Assembly (NCBI RefSeq): GCF_024498075.1
Contig: NZ_JANHOF010000006.1
Span: forward strand, 308,974-372,973
Origin: Paenibacillus mendelii
GTDB lineage: Bacteria > Bacillota > Bacilli > Paenibacillales > Paenibacillaceae
Length of the DNA: 64,000 nucleotides
Direction of reading: 5' to 3'
Shown here: positions 27,012 to 36,164 of the stretch, piece after piece
Layout of the letters: each line of letters starts with the position of its first letter
Position numbering within the stretch: the first letter of the stretch is position 1
Made by a program: the position numbers and the translations under genes
The notes under the pieces: model-generated
Seen by the model: only the letters and a program-made list of their open reading frames with translations
What the model was told of the DNA's origin: nothing
The model's database searches: none

Positions 27012-29981
27012 TTGAAATGGCGTTGGAATGATGCAATAAAGTGGAAGAAAGTCATACTTATATCGATCACTTTTCTTATTCTATCGATGACCTTCGGTGA
27101 AAGCTTTCATTCGTATGCCAACGAACGTTTGCGGGACCGCAATCAGAATCAAGGCGTTACGCTGGCGAATGACCAACTGTCGATTAACAGTATTTTGGAA
27201 CCGACTTATGCAACAACGTTAGCCGGATATAAGAAAGAGGGCTATCAGCCGGCCGATCAACCGGAAATCGTGATGAAGGCCGATCAGCACTCGGCATTCG
27301 GAGGCACGGAGCCGGTCACGGAAACGGTAGATGGTCTTTCCGCACTTGTATGGGACAGCACGACCCCATGGATGGAATGGTCGGTAGATGTTCCACAGGA
27401 CGGTCTTTACAATCTTGCCTTACGCTATTATCCGTTGTCGGGAAAAAGGCTGCCGATTCAACGGGAGCTGCTTATTGACGGAGAAAGTCCGTTTCGCGAG
27501 GCGCAGCGTATCTATTTCTTCCGCAACTGGGTCGATAGAGGTGATCCGGCCCAAAACAATCAGGGAGATGATGTAAGACCCAAGCAAATCGAGAAGCCGC
27601 AATGGTTGGACCTTTCGGTCGCGGACGGGAACGGTCTATATCCGGAACCCTTCCAATTTTATTTGACGGCGGGTAAACATGTCATTCGAATGAATTACTT
27701 GGTTGAACCGATAGCGATCGACGAGATCCGGTTAACGGCACCGGAGCAATTGCCAAGCTATGCGGAAATGGAACAAACCTATACCGAGCAGGGCTATAAG
27801 CCTTCCCAGCAGGTCAATGTGAAAGTGCAAGCGGAGAATAATCCGATGAAATCCGATCCGACGATCCGCAGAGAATCGAACGGCGATCCATTGATGGAGC
27901 CGGCAGGCGATGGACGAATCCGGCTGAACGCATTTGGCGACTGGCGCTGGAGGAAAGGCGGTCAGAAGGCATCATGGACGTTCTCGGTTCCGAAGGACGG
28001 GTTGTACAAGATCGGCCTGAAATTTGGACAATGGTGGGGCGATGGACTTCCGTCTTATCGTCAAATTCTTATAGATGGGAAGGTTCCGTTCAAAGAGTTG
28101 GAACAGTACCCCTTTTCCTACTCGCGCAACTGGCGAATTGAAACGCTGCATAAAGACAATGAACAAACGGGTGAAGCCGACCCGATGCTTCTATATTTAA
28201 CGGAAGGCGAGCATGTGATTACGATGATCGCCCAGGTCGGACCGTATCAATCGATTATTGAAGCGTTGACGGCTGATACCCAGAGGCTCTCCGATTTGTA
28301 CAGACGCATTATTATGGTCACGGGACCGACTCCGGACCCCAACTTCGAATACGAGCTGGGCAAGAAGGTTCCAACACTTATTGACGACTTGAAGATCATT
28401 GCGGACGGTTTGCTCGTCCAGATGGATGCGCTCAATGCCCTCTCGGATGTTGAACCGAGCACCGTGAACAGTCTGCGGATGATGAATCATACATTCGAGA
28501 AAATGATCCGCAATCCCGACATTATACCAAGACAATTATCGGAGCTCAGCAACAGTCAAACGAGCTTGAGCACACTGCTGATGGGCTTGCAGAATGTGCC
28601 GCTTGTCCTGGATTACATCCTGGTCAGCTCTCCGGATACGAAATATCCGAAGGTGAAGTCGAATGTATTCCAAAAATCCGTCAGCACGTTCAAAAATTTC
28701 ATGGCTTCCTTCACGAAGGATTATACGGGCGTAGGCAGCGTCTATGACAAAGAGACGGGCCGGGAAACGGAACCGGTTATCGAGGTTTGGGTATCCCGGG
28801 GCAAAGAGTGGGCGGAAATTATGAAGGAAATGGCGGAAGAAGATTTTACGCCTAAAACCGGCATACGCATTAACATCAATACACTTCCGGCCGGCCAATT
28901 AAACTCGGGCTCCGTCAATACGCTTCTGCTGGCGGCAAGCTCCGGCAGAGCGCCGGATGTGGCAACTGGCGTCGATGCGCATCTGCCCGTTGAGTTTGCG
29001 ATTCGGGATGCATCTGTCGATTTAACGCAGTTTCCCGATTACGAAGAAGTGAGCAAACGTTTCCTTGCGGGCTCGCTAATTCCTTTTAAGTATAATGGCG
29101 GGAACTATGCGCTGCCGGAAACGCAGGATTTCAATTTATTGGTCTATCGGAAGGATATCTTGAAGGAGCTGGGCGTCAGCATCCCGCAGACGTGGGACGA
29201 AGTTTACGCGATGCTGCCGATTCTGCAGCAGAACGGGATGCAAATGTCCTACCCGATCACGCAGCTTGGGTTTATGCCATTTCTTTACCAGAATGGCGGC
29301 GAGTACTACAAGGAGAACGGAACGAAGTCGGCGCTGGATTCGCCGGAAGCCTTCCAAGCCTTCACGGAATGGACGGAGCTGTATACCAATTATAAATTTC
29401 CGGTAATGGCAAACTTCTTCAACCGGTTTCGTACGGGGGAAATGCCGATCGGGATCGTTGATTATGTCACCTATGTGCAGCTCTCAACGGCAGCGCCTGA
29501 ACTTATCGGACGTTGGGGCGTCTCTCCGTCTCCCGGTCATAAGAAGCCCGATAACACGATTGACCGTACGACCGGAGGAGCGGTGCAATCCGTTGCCATA
29601 TTCAAGCAATCGAAACGTCAGAAGGAAGCTTGGGAATTCTTGAAATGGTGGACGAGTACGGAGATCCAGCTGCAGTTCGGCCAAGAGCTGGAGGCGCTGC
29701 TCGGCGTTGAAGCCCGCTGGAATACGGCGAATATGGACGCATTATCGCAGCTGCCATGGCCGGAGGACGACCTCAAGGCATTGAAGGACCAATGGAAGTA
29801 TTACAAAGAGCAGCCGTATGTGCTCGGTGGATACTTCACGGGTCGGAACATCGATAATGCCTGGAACCGCGTCGTTCTGGGCGGCATGAATATTAGAGAA
29901 TCGCTGGAGAAGGGCATTAAGGATATTAACAAGGAGCTTGACGCCAAACAGAAGGAATTCGGGTTCATTCCGAAAAATTAG
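27012..29981 (+). CDS. Very large extracellular binding protein with two carbohydrate-binding-like modules
   Basis: At 989 residues it is about twice the usual binding-protein length. A signal or anchor segment (about 13-34) has no lipobox. Two related beta-sandwich modules follow at about 100-240 and 300-415. Compare LYNLALRYYPLSGKRLPIQR with LYKIGLKFGQWWGDGLPSYR, each followed by LLIDG or ILIDG and PF. Then comes a helical region (about 420-560) and a complete family-1 solute-binding domain (about 585-985; IEVWVSRGKEWAEIM, SGRAPDVATGVDA, DFNLLVYRKDILKELG). The start is TTG 27012 after AAAGAGGTGA. The architecture suggests a surface protein that both grips a polysaccharide and feeds the permeases that follow 22 bases later. 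Confidence 0.9.
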   Translation: MKWRWNDAIKWKKVILISITFLILSMTFGESFHSYANERLRDRNQNQGVTLANDQLSINSILEPTYATTLAGYKKEGYQPADQPEIVMKADQHSAFGGTEPVTETVDGLSALVWDSTTPWMEWSVDVPQDGLYNLALRYYPLSGKRLPIQRELLIDGESPFREAQRIYFFRNWVDRGDPAQNNQGDDVRPKQIEKPQWLDLSVADGNGLYPEPFQFYLTAGKHVIRMNYLVEPIAIDEIRLTAPEQLPSYAEMEQTYTEQGYKPSQQVNVKVQAENNPMKSDPTIRRESNGDPLMEPAGDGRIRLNAFGDWRWRKGGQKASWTFSVPKDGLYKIGLKFGQWWGDGLPSYRQILIDGKVPFKELEQYPFSYSRNWRIETLHKDNEQTGEADPMLLYLTEGEHVITMIAQVGPYQSIIEALTADTQRLSDLYRRIIMVTGPTPDPNFEYELGKKVPTLIDDLKIIADGLLVQMDALNALSDVEPSTVNSLRMMNHTFEKMIRNPDIIPRQLSELSNSQTSLSTLLMGLQNVPLVLDYILVSSPDTKYPKVKSNVFQKSVSTFKNFMASFTKDYTGVGSVYDKETGRETEPVIEVWVSRGKEWAEIMKEMAEEDFTPKTGIRININTLPAGQLNSGSVNTLLLAASSGRAPDVATGVDAHLPVEFAIRDASVDLTQFPDYEEVSKRFLAGSLIPFKYNGGNYALPETQDFNLLVYRKDILKELGVSIPQTWDEVYAMLPILQQNGMQMSYPITQLGFMPFLYQNGGEYYKENGTKSALDSPEAFQAFTEWTELYTNYKFPVMANFFNRFRTGEMPIGIVDYVTYVQLSTAAPELIGRWGVSPSPGHKKPDNTIDRTTGGAVQSVAIFKQSKRQKEAWEFLKWWTSTEIQLQFGQELEALLGVEARWNTANMDALSQLPWPEDDLKALKDQWKYYKEQPYVLGGYFTGRNIDNAWNRVVLGGMNIRESLEKGIKDINKELDAKQKEFGFIPKN

Positions 29982-30003
29982 GGGCGGCGGAAGGAGGAGC
30001 AGT

Positions 30004-30954
30004 ATGCAAAGCAGCGTGGAGGTTAATAGGCCGCTTCAGCTGGCACCAGAGAAGGTAAGTCGTTTCAAAATGACTAATACGAGGAAGAGGGCTGTACTCG
30101 GTTATTTGTTTCTTAGCCCTTTCCTCATTCTCTTCATCGTCTTCACGGTCATTCCCGTCCTGCAGTCGGTCTATCTCAGCTTTACCTATTACAACATGCT
30201 TCAACCGGCGAGGTGGGTAGGCTTATCCAATTACAGCGTCTTATTTCTGGAAGACGACATCTTTCTCACATCACTCAAGAATACGTTTATCTTTGCTGTC
30301 ATCGCCGGGCCGCTAAGCTATTGCTTATCCTTTATGCTCGCGTGGGTGATCAATACCTTGAAGGCCAAGATGATCTTCTCGCTGGCCTTCTACGTTCCGT
30401 CCATTACGAGCGGAATCGCTTTATCGATCGTCTGGCTCTACATATTCTCCGGAGACCGCTACGGGTTATTGAATAATGTGATGCTGAATTGGGGCATGAT
30501 CAGCGAGCCGATTCTCTGGAATACGGATCCGGATACAATCATGCCGGTCATCATCGTCGTCTCCTTGTGGATGAGCATGGGAACGGGTTTCCTGGTATTC
30601 CTTGCAGGGCTTCAGAATGTATCGCCCGAGCTGTATGAAGCGGGCGCCATTGACGGGATCTCCAGCCGGTTTCAGGAGCTGTGGCATATTACGCTGCCTC
30701 TGATGAAGCCGCAGCTGCTGTTCGGCGCGGTTAATGCCATCGTGGGCGCCTTCGGGGTGTTCGACATTGCCGTAGCCATCTCCGGCATGCCAAGCCCGAA
30801 CTATGCGGGGCACACCATTATTGCGCATCTGTTCGATTATGCCTTTATCCGGTTCGAGCTGGGATACGCATCGGCCATTGCCGTCTTCCTGTTTTTAGTG
30901 ACGCTCGGCTTAGGCCGCATCGTTATGCGATTATTATCGTCCAAAGATCAATAA
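30004..30954 (+). CDS. Sugar ABC transporter permease, first pair (MalF/LplB-like)
   Basis: 316 residues from ATG 30004, which follows GGAAGGAGGAGC. It has six hydrophobic spans beginning at LGYLFLSPFLILFIVFTVIP and the EAA loop YEAGAIDGISSRFQELWHIT. A short basic cytoplasmic N-terminus precedes the first span. It should pair with the next permease. It lies directly after the 989-residue binding protein, so these three genes probably form one importer. Confidence 0.93.
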   Translation: MQSSVEVNRPLQLAPEKVSRFKMTNTRKRAVLGYLFLSPFLILFIVFTVIPVLQSVYLSFTYYNMLQPARWVGLSNYSVLFLEDDIFLTSLKNTFIFAVIAGPLSYCLSFMLAWVINTLKAKMIFSLAFYVPSITSGIALSIVWLYIFSGDRYGLLNNVMLNWGMISEPILWNTDPDTIMPVIIVVSLWMSMGTGFLVFLAGLQNVSPELYEAGAIDGISSRFQELWHITLPLMKPQLLFGAVNAIVGAFGVFDIAVAISGMPSPNYAGHTIIAHLFDYAFIRFELGYASAIAVFLFLVTLGLGRIVMRLLSSKDQ

Positions 30955-30975
30955 AGGGGGCCAAAGGACGTGACG

Positions 30976-31830
30976 ATGAGCTTTACGAAATTTGTTGCCC
31001 GCTTCAACAGGGGATTGTTATACGCGTTTATGATCGCTTTGGTCGGATTTACGGCCCTGCCTATCGTATATATGGTTTCGACGGCTTTTAAACCGCTCGA
31101 CGAGCTCTTCCTGTACCCGCCGAGATTCTTCGTACAGAAGCCGACCTTACGCAGTTTCTTTGATCTGCTAACCGCGACGGACAGCTCCATCGTCCCGTTC
31201 TCGCGGTACATATTCAATAGCTTGTTCGTCTCTGTTGCTGTCGTGTTTTCCAGCTTGGTCGTATGCTGCTTGGGGGCCTATGTACTATCCAAGTTCAAGC
31301 CCCCTGGTGCCGGCTTCATCTTCGCTGTTATCCTGTCTGCACTGATGTTCTCGCCGCAGGTGACGCAAATTCCGACCTATATGATTGTATCGAGCTTAGG
31401 CTTGGTCAACACCTATTGGGCGTTAATTCTGCCGAAGATCGCCGTGGCCTTCAACATCTTCCTCATGAAGCAATTCTTCGATCAAATTCCCGATGCCTTG
31501 ATTGAGGCTGCTCATATCGACGGCGCATCGGACTGGAAGATCTTCTGGAGGGTCGTTATGGCAGTAAGTAAGCCGGCTTGGGCAACCTTAATCATCTTCT
31601 CGTTCATCGGGAACTGGAATGATTATTTCTCGGCGCTCGTGTTCACGACGAGCGAGTCGATGAAGACGCTGCCGCTGGCGATCCAGACGCTGGCCGGGGG
31701 ACCGGGCGTTGTTGCGCGGACGGGGGCGCTGGCTGCCGGTACGTTCTTAATGACGCTTCCTCCGATATTAATCTTCCTGATGTTCCAGAAGCTGGTTATG
31801 AATACGATGGTTCATTCCGGGATCAAATAG
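30976..31830 (+). CDS. Carbohydrate ABC transporter permease, first pair (MalG/LplC-like)
   Basis: 284 residues from ATG 30976 (eight bases after AAAGGA); a GTG at 30970 lies too near the RBS. It has six spans and the EAA loop IEAAHIDGASDWKIFWRVV. The length and the C-terminal FLMFQKLVMNTMVHSGIK end match MalG-type permeases. It partners the preceding permease. No ATPase gene is present in the locus. Confidence 0.93.
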   Translation: MSFTKFVARFNRGLLYAFMIALVGFTALPIVYMVSTAFKPLDELFLYPPRFFVQKPTLRSFFDLLTATDSSIVPFSRYIFNSLFVSVAVVFSSLVVCCLGAYVLSKFKPPGAGFIFAVILSALMFSPQVTQIPTYMIVSSLGLVNTYWALILPKIAVAFNIFLMKQFFDQIPDALIEAAHIDGASDWKIFWRVVMAVSKPAWATLIIFSFIGNWNDYFSALVFTTSESMKTLPLAIQTLAGGPGVVARTGALAAGTFLMTLPPILIFLMFQKLVMNTMVHSGIK

Positions 31831-31842
31831 GGGGCGGACAAG

Positions 31843-33264
31843 GTGTATAAACGAATAACAGCGGGTATCATCGGCAGTCTGCTGTTTCTAATCTGCAGCT
31901 TGCCTGTCCATGCTCTCCCGCAAATGTCCTATACGCTCGATCCGATGTACGGCTATCGGATGCCGATTCCACTTACCTATACGGTAGAAAAGGTCATCCT
32001 GGATGTAGGCGAGCCCGGACTTAATAAACCGAGCGACTTGTTTATTGACGAGAAGGGGCTCTTATACATTGCCGACACGGATAATAATCGGATTGTGAAA
32101 TTGGACGGCGAAGGGAAAGTATTAGGCATCTTCGGCAAAGAACAAGGCGTTGAGCTGAGTAGACCGAGCGGGATCTATGTCGATAGCCTGGGTCATATGT
32201 TCGTAGCGGATACGGGCAGCGGCAGAATCATCCATCTATCTCCGGAGGGAGCATTCATCGAAGAATTCGTCAAGCCGAAATCTTCCTTGCTGAGCGAAGA
32301 TTTGGACTTTTCCCCGGACAAGGTCATTATGGATCGGCGCGGCTATCTGTATGCGCTCAACAAGAATGACTACAGCGGCTTCATGATGATCGACGCGATG
32401 AATCAGTTCCGCGGTTACATCGGCGCCAATCGCGTTCCATTCGATTGGACGAAGCTTATCATCCGATTATTGGCAACGCCGGAGCAGCGGGAACAGCTGA
32501 ACAATGCGGTTCCTCAGCAAAATTCGAATATCACGTTGGACAGCAAAGGGTTTATCTATACGCCTACGGTTCTGATCGACGCCGATCAGATCAAGAAGTT
32601 CAACGCCATGGGCGAAAACATCTACAAGAAGGCATTCTTCGGAGAATCCTCGATCGACAGCGGAACATTGGAGGTTCCTTATTTCGTCGATATGGCCATT
32701 GATCAGTTTGGGGTTGTGAATGCGCTCGATGCGATGTCGCGGAAGATCTATCAATACGATCAGGAAGGCAATTTGCTAGCCGTATTTGGCGGTCAAGGCG
32801 ATGTGAAGGGGCGCTTCGAATACCCGACGAGTATCGTCATCGATAAGGATGGCAAGATCTACGTGCTGGACCGGGACCGGAATAACATTCAAATTTTCCA
32901 GCCGACACGGTTTGCGGAATTGGTCCACCAGGCGAGCCAGCTGCACTTCAACGGGCGTTACCAGGAAGCGATGGTACCTTGGAAGGAAGTGCTGAAGATC
33001 GATGAGAACTACCCGCTCGCCCACCGCGGCGTGGCGAAAGCACTGATGAAGGAAGAGAAGTGGAAGGAAGCGATGAGGGAATTCAAGCTGGGCAATGACC
33101 AAGAAGGATATTCGCTCGCTTTTGCCGAGTACCGGCATGATATTATGCGTGAATATCTGGGCTGGCTTATCCTTGCAGCCGTTCTCATTATAGTCGCCAT
33201 TTACTTCATCATCAAATTCATGATTCGTATCACCAATACCGTCATAAGGAGGTATGGCTATTGA
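31843..33264 (+). CDS. Membrane-anchored NHL beta-propeller/TPR protein
   Basis: This 473-residue protein has a signal peptide (about 1-24), then five or six NHL-type repeats at about 50-350 (NKPSDLFIDEKGLLYIADTD, RPSGIYVDSLGHMFVADTGS, YPTSIVIDKDGKIYVLDRD), a TPR-like helical pair (LHFNGRYQEAMVPWKEVLKI, then MKEEKWKEAMREFKLG) at about 355-415, and one C-terminal membrane span at about 434-460. The propeller would sit outside the membrane. The start is GTG at 31843. It overlaps the Yip1-like gene by four bases. NHL propellers bind proteins, RNA or ligands; an adaptor or glycan-surface role is inferred from its place between two permease pairs. Confidence 0.88.
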   Translation: MYKRITAGIIGSLLFLICSLPVHALPQMSYTLDPMYGYRMPIPLTYTVEKVILDVGEPGLNKPSDLFIDEKGLLYIADTDNNRIVKLDGEGKVLGIFGKEQGVELSRPSGIYVDSLGHMFVADTGSGRIIHLSPEGAFIEEFVKPKSSLLSEDLDFSPDKVIMDRRGYLYALNKNDYSGFMMIDAMNQFRGYIGANRVPFDWTKLIIRLLATPEQREQLNNAVPQQNSNITLDSKGFIYTPTVLIDADQIKKFNAMGENIYKKAFFGESSIDSGTLEVPYFVDMAIDQFGVVNALDAMSRKIYQYDQEGNLLAVFGGQGDVKGRFEYPTSIVIDKDGKIYVLDRDRNNIQIFQPTRFAELVHQASQLHFNGRYQEAMVPWKEVLKIDENYPLAHRGVAKALMKEEKWKEAMREFKLGNDQEGYSLAFAEYRHDIMREYLGWLILAAVLIIVAIYFIIKFMIRITNTVIRRYGY

Positions 33265-33908
33265 ACAGAGCAGCGGAAATGAAACAGACAGGACTGCGGT
33301 CTCTGCGGCTTGGAATAGCAATACTGTTCCATCCTGTGGACGGTTTTGAGGAGCTGCAAAAAAACAGATATCTGCTCTCTGCATTCGTATTGATCCTTCT
33401 GACCATAAGCGTCAGAATCATCACGATCTATATGACAAGCTTTCATATTACGTCCCTTCAGCCGAAGGATGCCAATTTGAATTTGGAAATCATCCGCTTT
33501 GTCGTGCCGTTGATATCAGGTGTTATTGCATGCTACTTAATAACGGCGATTATGGACGGCGAGGCTTATTTCAGCCAAGTACTGACCGCGATGTCTTACG
33601 CCCTGATTCCATACATCGTATTTTCAATCCCTCTGGCTGCGGTCTCATTGGTCATGTCGAGAGGCGAGCTGGGTCTGTACAACAGCATCAATACGATTAT
33701 ATGGTTATGGGTCGCCTTGCTCATCTTCATTCAACTGAAGGTGCTGAATGATTATTCTTTTAAGAAAGCGGTCGGCGTCCTTCTCTTGTCTATCTTTGCG
33801 TTTATTATCTTCTGGGGGACGGTCGGGCTTGTCTTCGCCCTGTCGAACCATGTTCTTCAATTTGTAAGTGAAGTGGCCATAGAAATTAGATACTTACTGG
33901 ATAATTGA
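33261..33908 (+). CDS. Yip1-family-like membrane protein
   Basis: This 215-residue protein has five hydrophobic spans: about 40-60, 75-97, 105-130, 145-165 and 175-200. The layout is as in bacterial Yip1-domain proteins, with a soluble N-terminus carrying ILFHPVDGFEELQKNRY, typical of that family. It starts at TTG 33261, four bases inside the end of the propeller gene, with AGGAGG upstream, so the two are translationally coupled. Function in bacteria is unknown; the coupling suggests it works with the propeller protein. Confidence 0.82.
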   Translation: MNRAAEMKQTGLRSLRLGIAILFHPVDGFEELQKNRYLLSAFVLILLTISVRIITIYMTSFHITSLQPKDANLNLEIIRFVVPLISGVIACYLITAIMDGEAYFSQVLTAMSYALIPYIVFSIPLAAVSLVMSRGELGLYNSINTIIWLWVALLIFIQLKVLNDYSFKKAVGVLLLSIFAFIIFWGTVGLVFALSNHVLQFVSEVAIEIRYLLDN

Positions 33909-33918
33909 GGGGGGTACC

Positions 33919-36162
33919 ATGAAAACGAGACTCGCCAAGCGATGGATCTACTATTTAACCGTCAGTGTAATCATTGTTGCGCTCGTGCTTCTGGTCTTAC
34001 CCTCCTTGCAAAGGGCCATTGAACGGGCAAAGGAAGAAATGAGGCCGAATAAGAACCAAGTCGTGGAGGGTGGGGAGGAACCGGCTGCAGAGGAGGGAGG
34101 GCAGCCGCAGGAGCCAAGCAGCTATGAGAAGATTGCCGAGACCGATCGTCTTGAGCTGCTGTTCCGATCTTCCGATTCCGCCATCGTGGTCATCGATAAG
34201 AGCAACGGATACCGGTGGGAATCGGCAGTCCCGCTCCAGGATGTTGAAACGAACGGGAATGAACTTTGGACAGCCAGCAGTCAGTCGATCTTTCATCTGA
34301 CCTACACAGATCCCAATTTGCCTGCTCTGGAAACGCAGGAAACGAACTTCGTTCTCGAGCAGCCGAAGATGACGACGACTTCGCTGGAGAACGGGATATC
34401 GGTCCGTTATGAGCTGCCCCGGCTGAAAATCAGCTTCGACATGAGCTTTCAATTGAAGGGGAATGCCTTAGAGGTTACCGTACCCGGTCAATCGATCCAG
34501 GAAGGGAAGGATAACTGGCTGATGGCGATCTCTCCGCTTCCATTCTTCGGGGCGGCATCCGATCATGATAAGGGGTATGCGGTCTATCCCGACGGCCCGG
34601 GCGCGCTGTCCTACTTTAAGACGAACCACCCGAATTATTTGAATCCCTATCGTGCCAGCGTATACGGTGCGGATACGATTACATTCAACTATTTCGGACG
34701 GGAACAGAATGCGATGCTGCCGATATTCGGCCTGAAGGTGAGCGATAATGCTTTTATGGGGGTCATCACACACGGTGAATATGACGCGAATATTCTCTAT
34801 TCGCCCAGCGGCTATCTGATTAATTTGAACCGCGTATCATCCGAGCTTGTCTACAGGCGCGAGTATGAAGCGGTCAAGAAAGACGGCAATTTAACGAAGA
34901 AGCCCGAGAAGGATCTGATCCGGGAAGACCATACCATCCGCTACGTCTTCTTCAGCGGCAATGAAGCCGATTACAGCCACATGGCTTCCGCCTACAGGGA
35001 GTACTTGGTGGGTGAGCAAGGGGTGGTTCCGAAGGTTAAGAAGGGTGAAGCGGTCCCTTTTGGACTTGATTTGCTCATGGGCATTAAGAAAGATCAGATC
35101 TTGATCGATCATTACATTCAAACGACGACATATCCGCAAGCGCAGGAAATCATGGAGGACCTCAGCAAGCGCGGGGTGCAATCGATCTCGGCTAATCTGC
35201 TTGGCTGGACGGGTGAAGGTTACTTGAGCTATCCGTCCGGGTATAAGCCTTCCCGTAAGCTGGGCGGCACTGGCGGGCTTGCGAAGCTAAGCGAGTATGC
35301 GAAGGAGAAGAACTATCAGCTGTTCCTGCAGGACAACTATGTCGAGGCATGGAAGGGCAACGACGGGTTCTCGTCGCGTAATGACGTCGTTGTCGGCGCC
35401 AATCATTTTGTCGTCACCGACCGTTATAGTGAGCTCTTCTACTTAAATGCAGGCAAGCAAAATGCGCAATTCCAGAAGAAGGTGCTAAATCCGCTGAACA
35501 AGCTGGATATTACCGGCATTAACTTCGATGGCATCGGCTATCAGCTCTACTACGATTATAATGAAGACTTCCCGCTGACGCGCGGGGGAACGGCCAAGCA
35601 ATGGACAGAGATGATGGAGAAATCGGTCGAACAATTCGGCGGTGCGGCCTCTATTGGAGGCAACGGATACAGTCTGAAAAATTCCTCCCGTCTATTCGGC
35701 ATACCGATGGAGGACAGTGGTTTTTTCTTTACCGACGAGACGATTCCTTTCTATCAGATGGCGTTGCACGGCGTTATTCCTTACTCGGGCGATCCGCAAA
35801 ATTTATTCTATGATCCGCAGCTGCAGTATCTCAAGATGGTGGAATACGGCTATATGCCTTACTACCAATTAACGATGAACTACTCTGAGGATCTGAAGGA
35901 TACCTACTACAGCGATTTGTTCAGCTCGGCTTACAGCAACTGGGTGGATCAGGCGGTCACATACTATAAAGAGATGAACGACAAGCTGAAGCCGGTATGG
36001 TCGCAGACGATGAAGGAGCACCGCAAGCTGCAGGATGATGTCTATGAGGTTGTGTACGAGGATGGTACTCGCGTCATTGTCAACTATACACCGCGTGAGG
36101 TAAGGATCGATAATCATCTTGTTCCGGATAAAAACTTCATCGTGGTGCCGAAGGGGGGATGA
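33919..36162 (+). CDS. DUF5696 protein, membrane-anchored, glycosidase-like barrel
   Basis: This 747-residue protein has an N-terminal membrane segment (about 10-30), a Glu/Pro-rich linker, and a beta-rich domain (about 65-330), then a region resembling a TIM barrel. In it IQSISANLLGWTGEGYLSYP, the LFLQDNYVEAWKGNDGFSSR region, LDITGINFDGIGYQLYYDYN and IPFYQMALHGVIPYSGDP follow one another as in glycoside-hydrolase barrels. The family (DUF5696) is found in glycan loci of Paenibacillus-like bacteria. An Asp in NFDGIG and Glu/Asp residues in the later loops could be catalytic, but no known GH signature is complete. A surface glycan-degrading role is likely but inferred. Confidence 0.85.
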   Translation: MKTRLAKRWIYYLTVSVIIVALVLLVLPSLQRAIERAKEEMRPNKNQVVEGGEEPAAEEGGQPQEPSSYEKIAETDRLELLFRSSDSAIVVIDKSNGYRWESAVPLQDVETNGNELWTASSQSIFHLTYTDPNLPALETQETNFVLEQPKMTTTSLENGISVRYELPRLKISFDMSFQLKGNALEVTVPGQSIQEGKDNWLMAISPLPFFGAASDHDKGYAVYPDGPGALSYFKTNHPNYLNPYRASVYGADTITFNYFGREQNAMLPIFGLKVSDNAFMGVITHGEYDANILYSPSGYLINLNRVSSELVYRREYEAVKKDGNLTKKPEKDLIREDHTIRYVFFSGNEADYSHMASAYREYLVGEQGVVPKVKKGEAVPFGLDLLMGIKKDQILIDHYIQTTTYPQAQEIMEDLSKRGVQSISANLLGWTGEGYLSYPSGYKPSRKLGGTGGLAKLSEYAKEKNYQLFLQDNYVEAWKGNDGFSSRNDVVVGANHFVVTDRYSELFYLNAGKQNAQFQKKVLNPLNKLDITGINFDGIGYQLYYDYNEDFPLTRGGTAKQWTEMMEKSVEQFGGAASIGGNGYSLKNSSRLFGIPMEDSGFFFTDETIPFYQMALHGVIPYSGDPQNLFYDPQLQYLKMVEYGYMPYYQLTMNYSEDLKDTYYSDLFSSAYSNWVDQAVTYYKEMNDKLKPVWSQTMKEHRKLQDDVYEVVYEDGTRVIVNYTPREVRIDNHLVPDKNFIVVPKGG

Positions 36163-36164
36163 GC

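Noticed and set aside
27099..27110. TGAAAGCTTTCA as a cre site
   Set aside because: It lacks the central CG of the cre consensus and lies inside the coding region of the large binding protein.
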